Assembly: GCA_017311185.1 (NCBI GenBank)
Contig: JAESUZ010003107.1
Coordinates: forward strand, 1,054,001 to 1,118,000
DNA length: 64,000 bases
Reading direction: 5' to 3'
Source of the DNA: Proteles cristata cristata
Taxonomy: Eukaryota; Chordata; Mammalia; Carnivora; Hyaenidae
The notes below the pieces were generated by a model. The model did not search any database and was not told where the DNA came from. It saw only the letters and a list, made by a program, of their open reading frames with translations. The position numbers and the translations under genes were made by a program. This document shows, piece after piece, positions 33,950-45,689 of this stretch (within the stretch, counting starts at the first letter, position 1; each line of letters begins with the position of its first letter).

Positions 33950-34420
33950 GAGAAAATGGGGCAGTCACAGAACCATGACTTTAAACAAACTTTATTTGGG
34001 CGCATGACTGACTGGCAATTGTGTGCAATCATTTTAGCTGTCACAGGCCCAGAGAAATGTGGGAGAGCTCTTCCATGAAATGTTTATATTTCATAAACAA
34101 AATGATGTGCTTAACAGTCAGAGCGATGGGAGGGTTCCGGCTAATGCATTTTCCAATGTGTGAGGCAGATTATTAATGCGCTCCAGTAGCTGTTAATTTC
34201 AGTTTGCCGGAATGATTTATGGGGAGGTAAAGGAGAGAGACATAATCTAATTGAGATCAGAATCACTGTTCTAGCAGCAAGGCACCAGCATGGGCCCTCG
34301 GCACAGCAGAATGATTAATATCTAATAAGCAAATAATCCGTTAAATTATTATAAACGTTACTTTTGACAACTCTTTTGTTGGCAAATGAAAGAGGGGAAA
34401 AAAGAAACAAAGAAACAAAA
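33950..34420. other. Candidate conserved non-coding element
   Basis: Repeat-free, moderately GC-balanced DNA with many homeodomain-like cores and TAAT repeats ('gcagattattaatgcgctcc', 'gctgttaatttcagtttgccgg', 'cataatctaattgag', 'atgattaatatctaataagc'). CpGs survive at several places ('gagcgatggg', 'aatgcgctcc', 'ttgccggaatg'), which is unusual outside constrained DNA. Function is inferred, not shown. Confidence 0.35.
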
Positions 34421-34754
34421 GATCTAAAAATCACCACTTTCTCAATAATACTGGAAAGGCAGATTTTGTCAGAGCAAGGGTGATGGATATCATGACGGAT
34501 TTTAGCATTACCAATTTTAAGCACACTGGGGAGAGATTTTTACCATAACATGAATGACAATTGAACACCCAGACCAAGATCACTTTTCAGAAACAAAAAT
34601 GAATAACACCAGTTCTCAACGTGTGGCTCCTCTTACACGCTTATCATTACCCTGTAGTAAGTATGCCAGTCCCTTGCCACTGTAAAGGGAATCAGATGCA
34701 GAGCCTAAAAAAGAGAGGTAAACAGCTCTTCTCACATCAATTCCCATTAATTCT

Positions 34755-35618
34755 TTCTTTTTTATAATTTTTTTTAAAATTAGTGAAATACACAACACAA
34801 AATATACCATCTCATCATTTTTAAGGGCACAATTCAGTAGCATTAAGTAAATTGTTACTGTTGTGCAAGCATTTCTGTCATTCATTTCCAGAACTTTTTC
34901 ATTCTTTTTTTTTTTTTACAAATAGTTTATTGTCAAATTAGTTTCCACATAACACCCAGTGCTCATCCCCACAAGTGCCCCTCCTCCATGCCTATCCCCC
35001 CTTCCCCCCCACATCCATCAGTCCTCAGTTTTTGTCAGCATTCAAGAGTCTCTCATGGTTTGCCTCTCCCCCTTTCCCCCACCATTTCCGCCCTTCTTCT
35101 CCCCCTTGGTCCTCTGTTAAGTTCCTCCTAATCCTCCTATACGTGCACACATATGATATTTGTCCTTCTCTGCCTGACTTATTTCGCTCAGCATAACACC
35201 CTCAAGGTCCATCCATGTTGCTACACATGGCCAGATTTCATTCTTTCTCATTGTTGCCATGTAGGGATACAGAACTTTTTCATTCTTCAAAACTCATTCC
35301 CCTTCTTACCCCATCCCCAGGAAAGCACCATTTTCCTTTTGTCTCTCTCTACTTTTGATCTCTAGGGAACTCAGTGTAATCATTCAATATTTTTCCTTTG
35401 TAGTTAACATGATGGCTCATCCATGTTGTTGCATGTGTCAGAATTTTCCTCCTTTTTAAGACTTAATAGTATTCCACTGTGGGCATATACCATATTTTGA
35501 TTATCCATTCTTTGTTGATGGGCAGTTAGGTTACTTTCACTTTTGGCTACTGTGAATACTACTGCTATGAAGATGGGTGTATATAAATACTCATTTAGAT
35601 CCCTGCTTTCAATTTTTT
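34755..35618 (-). mobile_element. Old L1 'A' (3' UTR/ORF2 end), antisense, left part
   Basis: Antisense old L1: 'aagggcacaattcagtagcattaagtaaattg', 'aggaaagcaccattttcc', 'atccatgttgttgcatgtgtcagaattttcctcc', 'gttgatgggcagttaggttac'. It is interrupted at 34,906-35,270 by a younger L1 and stops at 'cctgctttcaatt' (about 35,604-35,616). The same word, CCTGTTTTCAATT, restarts the element at 42,550. Confidence 0.85.
34906..35270 (-). mobile_element. Young 5'-truncated feliform L1, antisense
   Basis: Starts with a T-run (antisense A tail), then 'tttattgtcaaattagtttccacataacacccagtgctcatccc', the feliform L1 3' end. A perfect 16-bp duplication, AGAACTTTTTCATTCT, stands at 34890-34905 and 35271-35286. 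Only about 365 bp were integrated. Confidence 0.95.
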
Positions 35619-35619
35619 T

Positions 35620-36340
35620 TCAGCTTTATTGGAGTATAATGGACAAATCTGAAAGACATTTAAAGTATACAATGTGATTATTTAGTATACATATACATTG
35701 TGAAACGATTTCCCTCATCAAGTTATTTAACATATCAATCACCTCAGAGTTACCTTTTTTTGGCAGTGGAGGTTGGGAGGGAGAAGATTTACATCTACTC
35801 TGTGCTGACAGCTCAGAGCCTCGAGCCTGCTTCAGATTCTGTGTCTCCCTCTCTCTCTGCCCCTCCCCTGCTCATGCTCTGTCTCTCTCTCTCTCTCTCT
35901 CTCAAAAATAAACATTAAAAAAAAGAACCTCTGACCTTATTCATATTAAAACTCAAAGTTTATACTCTTTTACTAATTTCTACTTCCCATACCCTCTTGC
36001 TCCAGGCAACCACTTTTCTACTCTCTGTTTCTGAGTCCAACTTTTTTTTTAAGATTCCACATTCAAGTGATACCATGCAGAATTTGTCTTTCTCTGGTGT
36101 ATTTCACTTAGTGTAATGCTTTTCAGATCCATCCATGCTGTCACAAAAAACGGGATTTTTTTAAGGCTTAATAATATTTCATTATACATATGTGTATATA
36201 TATATAATCACATTTTCTTTTCCTATTCATCCACAAACAGACATTTAGCTGTGAGTAATTGTGAGTAATGCTGCAACAAACATTGGAATACAGACATCTC
36301 TTCAAGATGGTTTTGTTTCTAGAGAGTATAAAAGTCAACT
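35620..36340 (-). mobile_element. Old L1 'B', antisense, left part
   Basis: A second antisense L1 3' end begins 'ttcagctttattggagtataatggac' and runs through 'caggcaaccacttttctactctctgtttctgagtcc', 'gattccacattcaagtgataccatgcag', 'catccatgctgtcac', 'gtgagtaatgctgcaacaaacattgg'. It is inserted in L1 'A' and appears to resume, after a missing segment, at 41,973. Confidence 0.8.
35799..35924 (+). mobile_element. Headless CAN-SINE fragment
   Basis: Starts at TCTGTGCTGACAGCTCAGAG and runs to CTCTCAAAAATAAACATTAAA. The tRNA-derived head with A and B boxes is absent, so it cannot be transcribed by pol III from its own promoter. Confidence 0.9.
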
Positions 36341-36544
36341 ATGGGGCACCTAGGTGGCTCAATCTGTTAAGCGTCAGACTTTGGCTCAGGTCATGGTCTC
36401 ATAGTTCGTGAGTTCTAGCCCTGCATCGGGCTCTGTGCTAACAGCTCAGAGCCTGAAGCCTGCTATGGATTCTGTGTCTCATTCTCTCTCTGCCCCTTTC
36501 CACTTGTGCTCTGTTTCTCTCTGTCTCTCAAAAATAAACAAATG
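36341..36544 (+). mobile_element. CAN-SINE
   Basis: Head GGGGCACCTAGGTGGCTCAA, tail CTCTCAAAAATAAAC. Flanks TAAAAGTCAACT (36329-36340) and TAAAAGTTAACC (36545-36556) are an imperfect duplication. Confidence 0.94.
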
Positions 36545-37371
36545 TAAAAGTTAACCTAGAGGAGGGAGTTAAGATGCTGGAAAAGCATGGAGATCCTGAG
36601 CTTGTCTTGTCCCTGAAATGAAGCTATATCAGCACCAAACAAAATTTGAACACCCAGGAAATTGATCTGAGGATTAACACAATAATCTGCAAACCTTGAG
36701 CCACAGAACTCTACAGGTACACGGTGCAGAGGTGAGCTGGGGGAGAGAAAAGCCACAGAGGGTGGGGAGCTGATTTTGCAGAAAGAGGACAGAGAAAGGG
36801 AAAGGGGGGAGTGCTGTGCACCAGGATCATGGAAGAAAAGCACTCTCCCAAAAGTAGCTGGAGATAAAGAGTGAAAATATAAACAGTGAAAACACTCGCA
36901 GGAGACTGAACAAGAAATCTGTTCCCCAAAACCATTGACAGGAAGAAAGGCAAGGCTTTCCATACCACCAGGATTCTATAACCAGTGTAGTATAGAGTCT
37001 GAAATTTCAGAGCTCAGTGCCTGGCAGTGCTCTGGTGAGGAAGTAGGGTGAATTTCTAAGAGCAGGCAGCAGGGGTTGAGCAGTCTGTGTGCTACATGGG
37101 GAGCAGCAGTTCCCCAGCTTGGAGTGCATTTGATACAGGTCAAACAGCCTTCCCACAGGCAAAATTCCCAGCATACCCCAGAGAACAACCATATTTGCTG
37201 GTATCGGTACAAAGACACCAGAGTGTAGTGAAACCTGGTGCCAGCTGTGTGTTGTGGTTTGCATAATGTCTGAACTTCCACCACTGCGCAATTGCATAAA
37301 CATTTTCTGGGGCAAGCCAGCACCTGGACATTGCTCAACAAGACCCTCCCCTTAAGAGTCAGTGCATATCC

Positions 37372-37594
37372 GGGGCGCCTGGGTGGCTTAGTCGGTTAAG
37401 CGTCTGACTTTCGCTTAGGTCATGATCTCACGGTTCGTGGGTTCGAGCCCCGCGTCGGGCTCTGAGCTGACTGCCAGCTCAGAGCCTGGAGCCTGTTTCA
37501 GAGTCTGTGTCTCTCTCTCTGACCCTCCCCTGTTCACGCTGTCTCTCTCTCTCTCTCCTAGAAATAAAATAAAAATATTTAAAAAAAAAAAAAA
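37372..37594 (+). mobile_element. Young CAN-SINE in L1 5' UTR, 'TTTCGCTTAGG' subfamily
   Basis: A perfect 18-bp duplication, AAGAGTCAGTGCATATCC, at 37354-37371 and 37595-37612. CpG-rich and complete. It postdates the host L1. Confidence 0.97.
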
Positions 37595-38441
37595 AAGAGT
37601 CAGTGCATATCCAAGCCACAGGGTTCTCTAAGTGTGAGCTTTTGAAACATAACCCCACCTGGGATAAAACTCTGGAGGAAGGTGCCACCTGGCAGGTGAA
37701 CAGCTTGGACATGGATAGGGTAGATGCAGAGAGTAGATGGAGGACTGAGACAAAGGAGGGGTACTTGATCACTGGTCTCTGAGAGTATGAAGTTCCTATA
37801 CCAGAAACTAGGGAGCTGGGTGAAGCCACTTCCACTTCTCCCCGTCACCCACATGGGCACATGTTCATGCACGCCACCCATTAAGCACCCATTAAGCTAA
37901 GCAGCGTCACCTAGTGGAGAATGGAGCTATTACACGAAGGCCCACCCAACTGTGCCCTCCCAGCATATCCCCTAGAAGATCAGCACAAAGTCCTTCCACC
38001 TGTTTAATGTATGGACTATAGAGCGCTACGTAGTTCCAGTTCTAGGGGAAGGAGGGTGTAACTTCAGCCAGGTTTCATTCTCTTTGCTGATTCATTTAGT
38101 GTTTTCTTTGCTTCTGTTTTTACTTACTGTATATTTCTTTTTTTCTTTCTTTTCTTCCTCATTCTTGGATACAGAGACAAAATATAATTTTAAGTTTTAC
38201 TTGTTTTACTTTATTTTTTTTAATTTTTATTCTAATACATGTTCTTTATTTCATTTTATTCTATTTTATTATGTAATTTTTAATTTTAATCTTTTTTTAC
38301 TTTTTTTCTTTCACTTTTTTCTCTATTCTATCAAGTTTCCTTCAACAAGCAGACCAAAACACACCAAAGATATAGCTTCCTTTATTTGATTTTTGTTCTG
38401 TTTTTTATTTTTTACTTTCTTAATTTTTTTCTTCCTCCAAA

Positions 38442-39300
38442 ATGACAAAATGAAGGAATTCACCCCAAAAGAAAGAACAGAAAGAAATGACAGCCAAGTA
38501 CTTAACACAAATATAAGCAAAATGTCTGAACTAAAATTCAAAGCCATGATAAAAAGAATACTAGCTGGGTTGAAAAAAAAGCATAAAGTCCCTTTCTGTG
38601 TAGATAAAATAAAATTTGGTCAGAACAAAATTAAAAATGCTATAACTGAAATACAATCTTGAATGGATGCCATGGCAGCAAGGATGAAAGAAACAGAGCA
38701 GCAAATCAGTGATTTAGAAGATAAAATCATGGAGAATAATTAGGCAGGAAAAAAAAGGAAACAAAGGCAAAAGATTACAATTCAAGACTTAAAGAATTCA
38801 GTGACTTATTAAAAAGAAATAACACACAAATCACAGGAGTCCTAGAAGATGAAAAGAGAGAGAAAGGGGCAGAAAATTTATGTGAAAAAATTATAGCAGA
38901 AAACTTTCCTAATCTGCGGAAAGACACAGACATCAAAATCCAAGAAGCACAGAGAACTCCCATTAGATTCAACAAAACCAACCAAGGTGTATCATAGTCA
39001 AATTCACAAAGTAGACAGACAAGGGAAGAACAATGAAAACTGCAAAGGGGAAAAGGTCCTTAACCTATAAAGGAATACAGATCAGGTTTGCAGCAGATCA
39101 CCCACAGAAACTTGGCAGGCCAAAAAAGAGTGGCAAAATACATTCACTGTGCTGAACTGGAAAAATATGCAGCTAAGAATTCTTTATCCAGCAGGGTTAT
39201 CATTCAAAATAGGAGAGATAAAGAGTTTCCCAGACAAACAAAAACTAAACAAGTGTGTGACTACTAAAGCAACCCTGCAAGAAATTTTAAGGGGGACCCT
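38442..39300 (+). pseudogene. L1 ORF1 pseudogene
   Basis: ORF1 encodes the L1 RNA-binding chaperone. The first ATG is followed within a few codons by TGA, and further in-frame stops occur (for example after ATACAATCTTGA near 38,662). The Lys/Glu-rich coiled-coil-like part is seen at 38,460-38,800, and a C-terminal-like stretch ('aacttggcaggccaaaa', 'gcagctaagaattctttatcc') follows. No intact protein. Confidence 0.75.
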
Positions 39301-39418
39301 TTAAGTGGAGAAAAGACAAAACCAAACAAAAAAGACCAAAAGCAACAAAGACTAAAAAGGACCAGAGAACATCACCAAAAACACCAATTCAACAGGCAAC
39401 ACAACAGCTCTAAATTCA

Positions 39419-41390
39419 TGTCTTTCAGTGTTCACTCTAAATGTCAATGGACTAAATGCTCCAATCAAAATACATATGGTATCAGAATGGATAAGAAAAT
39501 AAGACCCATATATATGCTGCTCATAAGAGACTCATTTTGTACCTAAAGACACCTGCAGACTGAAAGTAAGGGGATGGATAACCATCTATCATGCTAACGG
39601 TCATCAAAAGAAAGCTGGAGTAGCCATACTTATATCAGACAAATTAGATTTTAAAATAAAGATTGTAACAAGAGATGAAGAAGGACATTATATTAAAATT
39701 AAGGGGTCTATCCACCAAGACCTAATATTGTAAAATATTTACTCCCCCAACATAAAGCACATAAATATATAAATCAATTAATCACAAACATAAAGAAACC
39801 CATTGATAATAATACAATAACAGTAGGGGACTTCAACAACCCACTTACAGCAATGGACAAATCATTTAAGCAGAAAACCAACAAGAAAACAATGGCTTTG
39901 ACTGACACAGTGGACCTGATGTACTTAACAGACATATTCAGAACATTTCATCCTAAAGCAGCAGAATACACATTCTTCTTGAGTGAACATGGAATATTCT
40001 TTAGCATAGATAACATACTGGGTCACAAATAAGCCATAATCAAGTACAAAAAGATGGAGATCATATCTTGCATATTTTCAGACCACAACACTATAAAGCC
40101 TGAAATCAACCACAAGAAAAAATTTGGAAAGACAGTGCGTATTTGGAGATTAAAGTACATCCTACTGAATAATGAATGGGTTAACCAAGAAATTAAAGAG
40201 GAAATTAAAAAGTACATGGATCCAATGAAAATGAGAAAATGACAGCCCCAAAACTCTGGGATGCACCAAATGTGATCATAAGAGGGAAGCATATAGCAAT
40301 CCAGGCCTTCCTAAAGAAGTAAGAGAGGCCTCAAATACACAACCTAACCTTACACCTAAAAAAGCTTGAAAAAGAAAAGCAAATAAAGCCCAAAACCACC
40401 AAAAGAATGGAAATAATAAAGATTGGAGCAAGAATCAATGATATCAAAATTTAAAAAAAAACAGTGAAACAGATCAGAAGGAAATAGAAAATTTGAACAG
40501 ACCCATAACCAGTAAGGAAATTGAGTCAGTAATCAAAACTCTCCCGACAAACAGGAGTCCAGGATGGGATGGCTTTCCAGAGGAATCCTACCAAACATTT
40601 AAAGAACAGTTAATATTCTTTTAAAGCTGTTCCAAAAAATAGAAATGGAAGGAAAACTTCCAAACTCATTCTACAAGGCCAGCATTACCTTGATTCCCAA
40701 ACCAAATACCCCACTAAAAAGGACAACTACATATCAATTTCCCTGATAAAAATGTATGCCATCACAATCCTCGAGGAGAAAGCAGGCAAGAACCTATTTG
40801 ACCTTGGCTGCAGCAACTTCTTACTTGACATGTCTCCAGAGGCAAGGGAAACAAAAGCAAAAATCAACTATTGGGACCTCATCAAGAGAAAAATGCACAG
40901 TGAAGGAAACAATCAGCAAAACTAAAAGGTAACCAACAGAATGGTAGAAGATATTTGCCAATGACATATCAGATCCAAAATCTATAAAGAACTTATCAAA
41001 CTCATCACTCAAAAAACAAATAATTCTGCGTAGAAATGGGAAAAAGACATGAATAGACACTTTTCCAAAGACATTCATATGGCTAACAGACACATGAAAA
41101 AATGCTCAAAGTCACTCATCGTCAGGGAAATACAAATCAAAACCACAATGAGATACCATCTTACACCTATCAGAATGGATAAAATTAACAACTCAGGCAA
41201 CAATAGATATTGGCAAGGATGTGGAGAAAGAGGAACTCTTTTGCAATGCTGGTGGGAATGCAAACTTGAGCAGCCACTCTGGAAAAGAGTATGGAGGTTC
41301 CTCAAAAAATTAAAAATAGAACTACCCTATAACCCAGAAATTGCACTAGTAGGTGTTTATCCAAAGGATACAGTAGTGTTGATTTGAAGG
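39419..41390 (+). pseudogene. L1 ORF2 pseudogene with reverse-transcriptase deletion
   Basis: ORF2 normally encodes endonuclease plus reverse transcriptase in about 3.8 kb; only about 2.0 kb remains. The endonuclease part is recognisable (codons for NGLNAPI near 39,449). The start of the RT region ('ccaggatgggatggctttccagaggaatcc') ends near 40,757, where it jumps to the C-terminal region ('aggcaagaacctatttgaccttggctgcagc'). The catalytic YADD segment lies in the missing part. Confidence 0.8.
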
Positions 41391-41922
41391 AGCACATGCA
41401 CCCCAATGTTTATAGCAGCATTATCAACAATAGCCAAAGTATGGAAAGAGTCCAAATGTCAATCGACAGATGAATAGACAAAGAAGATATGGTATATATA
41501 CAATGGAATATTATTCAGCAATAAAAAACAATGAAATCTTGCCATTTGCAACAACATGGATGGAACTAGAGTGTATTATGCTAAGTGAATTAAGTCAGTT
41601 AGATAAAGACAAATATCATAGGATTTCATTCATATGTGGAATCTAAGATACAAAACAGATGAACATTAAGAGAAGGGAAGCAAAAATAATATTAAAACAG
41701 AGAGGGAGACATACCATAAGAGACTCTTAAATACAAAAAGCAAACCAAGTGTTACTGATGAGGTCTTGGGTGAGGGCAACGGCCAAAGGGATGAGGGGCA
41801 ATAAGGAGGACACTTGTTGGGATGAATACAGCTGTTATATGTAAGTGATGAAATCAATAAATTCTATTCTATTATTATTACATTACATGTTAACTAACTC
41901 GGATTTAAATTTTAAAAAACAA

Positions 41923-41972
41923 TCACCTGAGCCATGGCCAGATCCTTAACCAACTGAGCCACCCAGGTGCCT
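41923..41972 (-). mobile_element. CAN-SINE head fragment, antisense
   Basis: About 50 bp: 'cacctgagccatggccagatccttaaccaactgagccacccaggtgcc'. Only the tRNA-like head remains, next to the L1 3' end. Either truncated by the L1 or left by recombination. Confidence 0.85.
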
Positions 41973-42549
41973 CTATATTTAAGTTTTTAATCCATTTCTT
42001 TTAATTTTTGTGTATTGTGTAAGATAGTTTCATTCTTTTCCATATAGCTGTCTAGTTTTCCCAACACAATTTACTGAAGAGACTATCTTTTCCCCATTGT
42101 ATATTCTTGGCTCTTTTGTCTTAAATTAATTGACCATATATGCGTGAGTTTATTTCTGGGCTCTCTATTCTGGTCTATTGATTTATGTGTCTGTTTTTAT
42201 GCAATATCATACTGTTTTTGATTACCGTAGCTTTGTAATATAGTTTGAAATCAGGAAGTCTGATGTCTCCAGATTTGTTCTTTCTCAAGATTGATCTGGC
42301 TACTCATAGTATTTTGTGGCTCCATACAAATGTGGGATTATTTTTTCTATTCCTATAAAAAATACCATTGCATTGAATCTGTGGGTCATTTGGGATAGTA
42401 TTTTAACAATATTTTTTTAATAATATTAATTCTTCCCATTCATGAACACAGAATGTCTTTCTGATTATTTATTTATGTCTTCTTCATGCTTCTCATCAAT
42501 GTCTTATAGTTTTAGTGTACAGATTTTTTAATCTCCTTGGTTAAATTTC
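41973..42549 (-). mobile_element. Old L1 'B', antisense, right part (ORF2 middle)
   Basis: 'aagtttttaatccatttcttttaatttttgtg', 'cccaacacaatttactgaagagac', 'ttaattgaccatatatgcgtgag', 'agtttgaaatcaggaagtctgatgtctcc'. About 500 bp of L1 between the end of the left part and this segment is missing. Confidence 0.8.
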
Positions 42550-42790
42550 CTGTTTTCAATTCTCTGGGATATATATACCCAGAAGTGGAATTGCTAGGTC
42601 ATATGGCAATGCCATTTTTAATTTGTTGAGAAATCACCATACTGTTTTCCACAGCCTCTGAACCATTTTATATTCCCACAGCAATACAAAATTGTTTCAA
42701 TTTCTCCACATCCTTGCCAACACTTCTTATTTTCTGTTGTTTTTTGTTTTTAATAATAACCATCCTAATAGTTCTGAGGTAGTTTTTTCT
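42550..42790 (-). mobile_element. Old L1 'A', antisense, right part
   Basis: 'ttcaattctctgggatatatatacccagaagtggaattgctaggtcatatgg' is the exact L1 continuation of the sequence that stops at 35,616. It ends near 42,790 ('cctaatagttctgaggtag'). Confidence 0.82.
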
Positions 42791-43964
42791 TAAACAGATC
42801 AAGTTATTTAATCTAGCTGTGTTATTACCAAATAACATAGTAAAAACTACTTTAGTCTTGGGCCTGTTCGGGAACTTCTGTCCCTTCTACAGTACAACAT
42901 GTATTTAGCATCTACATTATGACAAGTATAGACCCCTGAGTACACATCAACTAGCTGAGGAAACAAAACCATACTGAAATGAGCAAAGAACAGGAAAAGA
43001 AACCCCTGAAGGGGTCAGAAGGGAGTATGTGCATTTGAGCGGGTACATACATGTACAGCCCTTTTCATGACAACTCAGAAATCCCAAAGTTGTTATTAAG
43101 AAGGACTCTCATGCACCCCTCAAGCCTTATTTCATCTTTCTCTACTTCTTTAACAATTCCCTCTGGGCCTCTATGTCTCCAAGATTAATCATGGCTGTTT
43201 GAAGCAGCACACCATAGCCCATTCCATTTCCTGCTCCATCTCCTAGTCCTGATCACAAATCTAAGTCAATAGTCTTCCCTAGTGAAACAATTAATTCCTC
43301 ACTGTATGAGTGTAAAATATCTGAAGTCTAAGAAGAGCAACTCAGACCCCTAGGGGCCTGGTGGCTCTAACTTCTTGTCTCCCACTCTATTATTGACATT
43401 CTCCAGGGCACAGACAAACTCATATCCTTTATTTTTGCCTCAATTTCTTCTTTCATAGAGAAGCAACAGAATTAAGTCACTAATTATGTGGGTGTTTTTT
43501 TATGTTGAGATCTAATATGGAGACTGAAGCCTGCTTTGAGACTTTAAGATGTCTCTGATTAATGTTACAATTAGCATTGAAGCTAATATTAGTAATCTAA
43601 GAATTTATTAGCCCAGGGGAAACATTAATAGACATGGTATTATGAAAGATCTAGCAAAGAATGGGCAATTAAATATTTGGGACCTGGTTTTATATATAAT
43701 GTATAAATCCTTTCCCAATCATCATAAAGTCATCATAAAATGTCTAGTTAGGTGTATATATATACATGTATATATACATATACATATATATATACATATA
43801 TATATAGGAGCTGTATAAAATCATTTGCTATCAGTTTGGGTTGTCTTCATAGAGTTTGTTAAATCTAAACAAGAATAGTTGAGAAAAAATATCTACATTT
43901 CTAATGAGAGAGCAACATTGATAGGTCTCCCCTAAGGTATCTAAAAAACCTTATAAATATCAGA
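42791..43964. other. Unclassified sequence with an AT microsatellite
   Basis: Holds a TATA/CATA tract at 43,752-43,806. The piece at about 43,500-43,690 ('gattaatgttacaattagcattgaagctaatattagtaatctaag') is TAAT-rich and repeat-free. No exon supported. Confidence 0.4.
43752..43806. repeat. (TA)n/(CATA)n simple repeat
   Basis: GTATATATATACATGTATAT and related units. Strongly self-complementary. Confidence 0.9.
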
Positions 43965-44115
43965 GCTTGAAGACACCTTAGAAACCATTTTCCAGATGTA
44001 GAAGGTGGGGCTTAATGAAGTCACAAAGTTTATTAGTGACAGAGCCAGGACTATAAACAAGACCTCAAGTCAATCAACAAACCTTCCCACTTCTCCACAC
44101 TGCTTTCTCACCAAT
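43965..44115 (-). mobile_element. MIR-like relic, antisense
   Basis: 'ttagaaaccattttccagatgtagaaggtggggcttaatgaagtcacaaagtttattagtgacagagccaggac'. Member of the MIR group, subtype uncertain. Confidence 0.65.
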
Positions 44116-44189
44116 TCTAGCTAATTATCACTTATTATTGCTTTTGCCTCCTCATTCAACATATTTAACTGGTTGAATAAGACACATTT

Positions 44190-44960
44190 GAAGTTAATTC
44201 ATTCAATCACTGGGCACTTACTACATGCCATGTACTTTGCTAAGCATTAGAGTCAGCACCATGAGTATGGCAGACTTACCTTCATGCATTCATACTCAAG
44301 TATGTGGAGAAAGGAATTAAGCAAGTAAACAAAAGTTTTAAGTAGAATTACATATCATGATAAGTGCTATCAAGTTATAAGATAGTCACAAGGAGAAACA
44401 AATTTACATTTGGGTGGTCAGAGAAAATTCTCTGAGTAGGTCCCATTCAAACTCAAGCGAAATGTGCAAACGTACAAAGAGCTGGAAAAGAGTGTTGCAG
44501 GCTGAGGGAACAGCATACAGGAAAGTCTCATGGCACAGAAGGACCTGGTGGGTCAGACGACCAAGTGAGAGCCCAGTGTGGCTGGGGTGCAATGAGAAAG
44601 GCAAAAAGAGGCATAAAGTGAGGTTATAGAGGGAGATTGAAGCCAGAGCAACCAGGATCTTGTAGGCCATTTTATAAGGTTTGGTTTCATTTGAAGAGTA
44701 ATGGAAAATCACTGAAGGTATGAAGCACATGGATGATGTGATCTGTTTATGTTTTGAAAAGATTCCTCACAGCAACAAATTGGTAGAGAATGGATTACAT
44801 GGGAGTGAGTATGGAATTGGGAAGAAAAGACAAGGCCCCAGCAATGCCCGGTTGAGAGTTGAAGTAGAGCTGATAAGAGTTGGAGATCTATAATATGAGT
44901 ACAGGAAATAGACTAAGGAGGACTCTGAGGTACTGTCATGAGACGGTGCAAGAATTTTGC
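44190..44960 (-). mobile_element. Long L2 LINE relic, antisense
   Basis: A continuous antisense L2 3' portion: 'ttcattcaatcactgggcacttactacatgcc', 'gcactatcaagttataag'-like spacer, 'gtggtcagagaaaattctctgag', 'gctgagggaacagcatac', 'gagcccagtgtggctggggtgcaatgag', 'ggatcttgtaggccattttataagg', 'gatgatgtgatctgtttatgttttgaaaagattcctcac'. At about 770 bp it is the longest L2 in the window. Frames over it (44,404-44,730) are relic coding sequence at best. Confidence 0.82.
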
Positions 44961-45544
44961 TATCACTTTGCTTAGTCACCTGATGGTGAAAACTTCAGCG
45001 ATGTGTTGCAATGTATAGCCAGGGACATAAATAGAAATTAGAAAGGTCTATGACACCACCACGAGAACCCCCTAAAGAGGTTCATCCATCTCTCCTATTC
45101 CCAAGCGTGATTCCCCCATCAATAACTGAAAAGAATGGAAGAACATGTCCCTGCATTAATTACAGAGCACTGATTACAATCAGCTCATTTTGGCAACTCC
45201 ATACCCCTTCATTCCAGAGCTTTCCAAATGCCTGCCAAATAGCCAGAAATTCACTCGTTAAGACCTTCAGGGAGCCTACAATCTAGTATAGATGCACTAA
45301 AAATAGTAAGTGGGAGAAAGAATTCTGGACAAGGTGTGCACTCTTGAACATCATCATATAACACACTATCAACATTTTAACACTTTAAACAAAATGTCCA
45401 TACTTTCCTGACTATTTCACAGTTACATATCTACGTGAAAATTTACTCTTTTTCTCCACATAATCCAAATATTCCTAGCCTCCAAAAAAGTGTTTTATGG
45501 TACTTCTGAGAGCAACACCTATATACATTACAATAAAAAAACAC
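44961..45544. other. Unclassified sequence
   Basis: No recognised repeat or exon. Confidence 0.45.
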
Positions 45545-45680
45545 ACTTGGTATTTGCACAGCACCATATGTTTTACAAAGCACTTTTACATACATTAGTT
45601 TAAACCATCTGGCAACATCAGTTAAGTCAATAGAACAGATAATATTATCCTTTATTTTCAGCTGAAGATATTATGGAGAA
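45545..45680 (-). mobile_element. MIR-like relic, antisense
   Basis: 'catatgttttacaaagcacttttacatacattagtttaaacc', 'acagataatattatcctttattttcagctgaagat'. Confidence 0.65.
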
Positions 45681-45689
45681 AAACTTTTG

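Larger units (their letters stand above)
36557..41920 (+). mobile_element. Decayed, near full-length carnivore L1
   Basis: The order is 5' UTR (36,557 to about 38,440), ORF1 remnant, ORF2 remnant and 3' UTR (about 41,390-41,920). The 5' end 'agggagttaagatgctgg' corresponds to the start of the younger L1 at 62,500, whose YY1-type GATGGCGG is mutated here. A pyrimidine-rich tract at 38,090-38,430 matches the T/C tract near the end of the young 5' UTR. Stops, frameshifts and one large deletion make it inactive. Confidence 0.9.

Noticed and set aside
36556..37341. Several 63-135-codon minus-strand frames
   Set aside because: They lie antisense in the 5' UTR of the decayed L1 and have no recognisable domain.
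38084..38389. 101-codon Phe/Leu-rich plus-strand frame
   Set aside because: Produced by the pyrimidine-rich tract of the L1 5' UTR; not a membrane protein.
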